Source: Dehalococcoidia bacterium
GTDB lineage: Bacteria > Chloroflexota > Dehalococcoidia > DSTF01 > JALHUB01
Direction: 5' to 3'
Length of the DNA stretch: 7,116 nucleotides
Assembly: GCA_022865685.1 (NCBI GenBank)
Contig: JALHUB010000024.1
Span: 1-7,116, forward strand
The first letter of the stretch is position 1. Each line of letters opens with the position of its first letter. The translations under genes were made by a program, and so were the position numbers. Below the pieces are notes generated by a model. That model was not told the DNA's origin, ran no database searches, and saw only the letters and a list, made by a program, of their open reading frames with translations. Shown here piece after piece: positions 6,074 to 7,116 of the stretch.

Positions 6074-6101
6074 AGTATAGACGATTCTTTGCATTTGTCA
6101 A
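6074..6101 (-). promoter_or_regulatory. Sigma-70-like promoter of the Ig-like surface-protein gene
   Basis: On the minus strand, TTGACA (6096-6101) is followed by a 16-base spacer and TATACT (6074-6079). Hexamers and spacing are identical to those of the promoter at 778-805, and both share GCCACCAG and TCAGTATAG around the -10. Transcription would begin near 6067. Confidence 0.72.
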
Positions 6102-6190
6102 GAGGGCAATGAGGAGAAATCGACAACTTATGTCTCGACATTGCCGTGGGCGGTCCGGCGGAATGGGAATAGGCGGAGACTGCGCCGCGC

Positions 6191-6238
6191 CTTCGCAAGC
6201 CGCACCCTTCCTAACGCGGGCGCGCTTCCGGTGTTACG
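6191..6238. repeat. Repeat R, copy 2
   Basis: It matches 4453-4509 (39 of 44 bases over 6195-6238). It lies about 90 bases upstream of the -35 of the Ig-like surface-protein gene and just past the acetyltransferase stop at 6255. It marks the right end of duplicated unit 2, where the sequence returns to single-copy DNA. Confidence 0.75.
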
Positions 6239-6254
6239 AGGATCTGTGGGTAGC

Positions 6255-6830
6255 TCAGGATTGCCAGCGCATGATCGGCTGACGAGGGGAGCGACGCAGC
6301 ACCTCCGCGAAGCCTGCCTTCGCGAACGCCGGCACGATGCCCATGTAGGCCTGCGGCGGCCCCAGGTCGCCCGGCTCCCGCGGGTACGCCTCGACGATGC
6401 GCGCACCCTTCGAGACGGCGTAGTCGCGCGCCGCCGCCAGCAGCGACGCCATCAGGCCGCTGCCACGGAACTCAGGCGCGACGTAGAAGCAGACAATCGA
6501 CCACACGGGCTCGGCGTCAACGCGTCTGAGCGTCGGCGAGCGGTTCAGCGACGCGAACGCCTCCCGCGGCGCGACGGAGCACCAGCCCGCGGGCTCGCCG
6601 CCGACGTAGGCGATAATCCCCGGCACTTCGCCCGAGTCGACGATGCGCTTCATCGCCAACCGGTTGGCCTCGCCGCGCTGCCGCATCCACTCGCGACGCG
6701 TGGTCCGCCACCACATGCACCAGCAGCCTTCGTAGGCGCCGCATTCGCCGAAGAGCGCCTCGAAGTCGGACCATCGCTCCGGCGACACGGGCATGAACTC
6801 GACCGGTTTCGGGGGAGCGTCATCAGGCAT
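6255..6830 (-). CDS. GNAT-family N-acetyltransferase
   Basis: This complete gene encodes 191 residues. The acetyl-CoA-binding motif A is FYVAPEFRGSGLMASLL (115-131), with the pyrophosphate-loop R122-G-S-G125, followed by the helix AARDYAVSKGA and EAYPRE. The C-terminal strand-helix-strand YMGIVPAFAKAGFAEV ... MRW is typical of the fold. An unusual Cys/Trp-rich stretch, GCWCMWWR (35-42), together with Cys30, marks a GNAT subfamily that I recognise only as uncharacterised. These enzymes transfer acetyl from acetyl-CoA to an amine, but the acceptor cannot be predicted here. The ATG at 6828-6830 is preceded by GAGAGAGG about 8 bases upstream. The gene starts 23 bases after the ruvB stop on the same strand, so the two are probably co-transcribed. 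No promoter is visible between them. Confidence 0.87.
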   Translation of the reverse strand: MPDDAPPKPVEFMPVSPERWSDFEALFGECGAYEGCWCMWWRTTRREWMRQRGEANRLAMKRIVDSGEVPGIIAYVGGEPAGWCSVAPREAFASLNRSPTLRRVDAEPVWSIVCFYVAPEFRGSGLMASLLAAARDYAVSKGARIVEAYPREPGDLGPPQAYMGIVPAFAKAGFAEVLRRSPRQPIMRWQS

Positions 6831-6853
6831 CGGAGCCGCCTCTCTCTAGCCCG

Positions 6854-7116
6854 TCAGGAGCCGTCCCACAACGCGCTCTGCGCCGACGCCGGCGGGCCTT
6901 TAGGCGGCAGGCCCAGGTGCTCGTAGGCGCGACGCGTCGCCACGCGGCCGCGCGGCGTCCGCTGCAGGAAGCCCACCTGCATCAGGTAAGGCTCGTATAC
7001 GTCCATGATGGTATCCGCCTCTTCGGAGATGGCGGCAGCGATGGTCTCCAAACCCACGGGCCCCCCCTGGAACTTCTCGATGATGGTGCGCAGTACCTTG
7101 TGATCCAGGTCGTCCA
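6854..7116 (-). CDS. ruvB: Holliday junction branch migration helicase RuvB, C-terminal part
   Basis: The frame is open from the right edge to TGA at 6854-6856, giving 87 codons. It contains the highly conserved RuvB winged-helix end: LRTIIEKFQGGPVGLETIAA, then DVYEPYL, and GFLQRTPRGRVAT-x3-AYEHLGL. RuvB is the hexameric AAA+ motor that drives branch migration with RuvA during recombination and repair. Its Walker A and B motifs lie outside the window. The tail beyond AYEHLGL (PPKGPPASAQSALWDGS) is variable in the family. The GTG at 7055-7057 is an internal valine codon (GGPVGLET), not a start. A run of seven G on the coding strand encodes the Gln-Gly-Gly of FQGG. Confidence 0.95.
   Translation of the reverse strand, partial: DDLDHKVLRTIIEKFQGGPVGLETIAAAISEEADTIMDVYEPYLMQVGFLQRTPRGRVATRRAYEHLGLPPKGPPASAQSALWDGS

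Larger units (their letters stand above)
5952..6254. other. Intergenic region upstream of the Ig-like surface-protein gene
   Basis: These 303 bases hold a leader of about 115 bases (5952-6066), the promoter at 6074-6101, and repeat R at 6191-6238. R starts 16 bases beyond the stop of the acetyltransferase gene, on its downstream side. I see no further coding frame, tRNA or clear riboswitch here. The short open frames on both strands lack ribosome binding sites and protein-like composition. Confidence 0.6.

Overview
The window is GC-rich bacterial DNA, most likely from an uncultured Chloroflexota. The evidence for the phylum is circumstantial: secreted proteins with long Thr-Pro-Thr stalks (TPT, TATNT and TSTHT motifs) and a C-terminal membrane anchor with a basic tail, which are common in that phylum, and the overall gene style. 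No rRNA or other phylogenetic marker is complete here. Only the C-terminal end of ruvB is present.

Layout from left to right. (1) 1-712, minus strand: the N-terminal 237 codons of a secreted protein with a lectin-like (concanavalin A/DUF1349-type) domain. It starts at a GTG and continues off the left edge. (2) 968-2941, plus strand: a complete 657-residue flavoenzyme of the Old Yellow Enzyme/2,4-dienoyl-CoA reductase family, with FMN barrel, 4Fe-4S cysteines and FAD/NAD domains. (3) 2980-4221, minus strand: a surface protein with a DUF4114-type ectodomain, TPT stalk and membrane anchor. (4) 4516-4686, plus strand: a 57-codon broken copy of the 3' end of the flavoenzyme gene. (5) 4725-5951, minus strand: a second surface protein with a different, Ig-like ectodomain but nearly the same stalk end and membrane anchor. 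(6) 6255-6830, minus strand: a GNAT acetyltransferase. (7) 6854-7116, minus strand: the C-terminal part of RuvB. ruvB and the acetyltransferase are 23 bases apart and probably share a transcript.

The main point of interest is the middle. The block from the 3' end of the flavoenzyme gene, through the convergent surface-protein gene, to a short repeat (R) upstream of its promoter occurs twice in direct tandem, about 1.745 kb apart. The flanks and anchor ends align without net gaps over about 390 bases (2771-3160 with 4516-4905). The two ectodomains, however, are unrelated by eye. The truncated flavoenzyme copy differs from the intact gene mostly at synonymous sites. This looks like two alternative alleles of one surface-protein locus stacked side by side, with the ectodomain exchanged and the ends kept. 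An assembly chimera of two strains would look the same and must be excluded.

All three surface-protein genes have a strong sigma-70-like promoter with a perfect TTGACA, set in a shared sequence context. They may therefore be expressed together as a family of stalked surface proteins. Nothing in the sequence ties the flavoenzyme, acetyltransferase or RuvB functionally to them.
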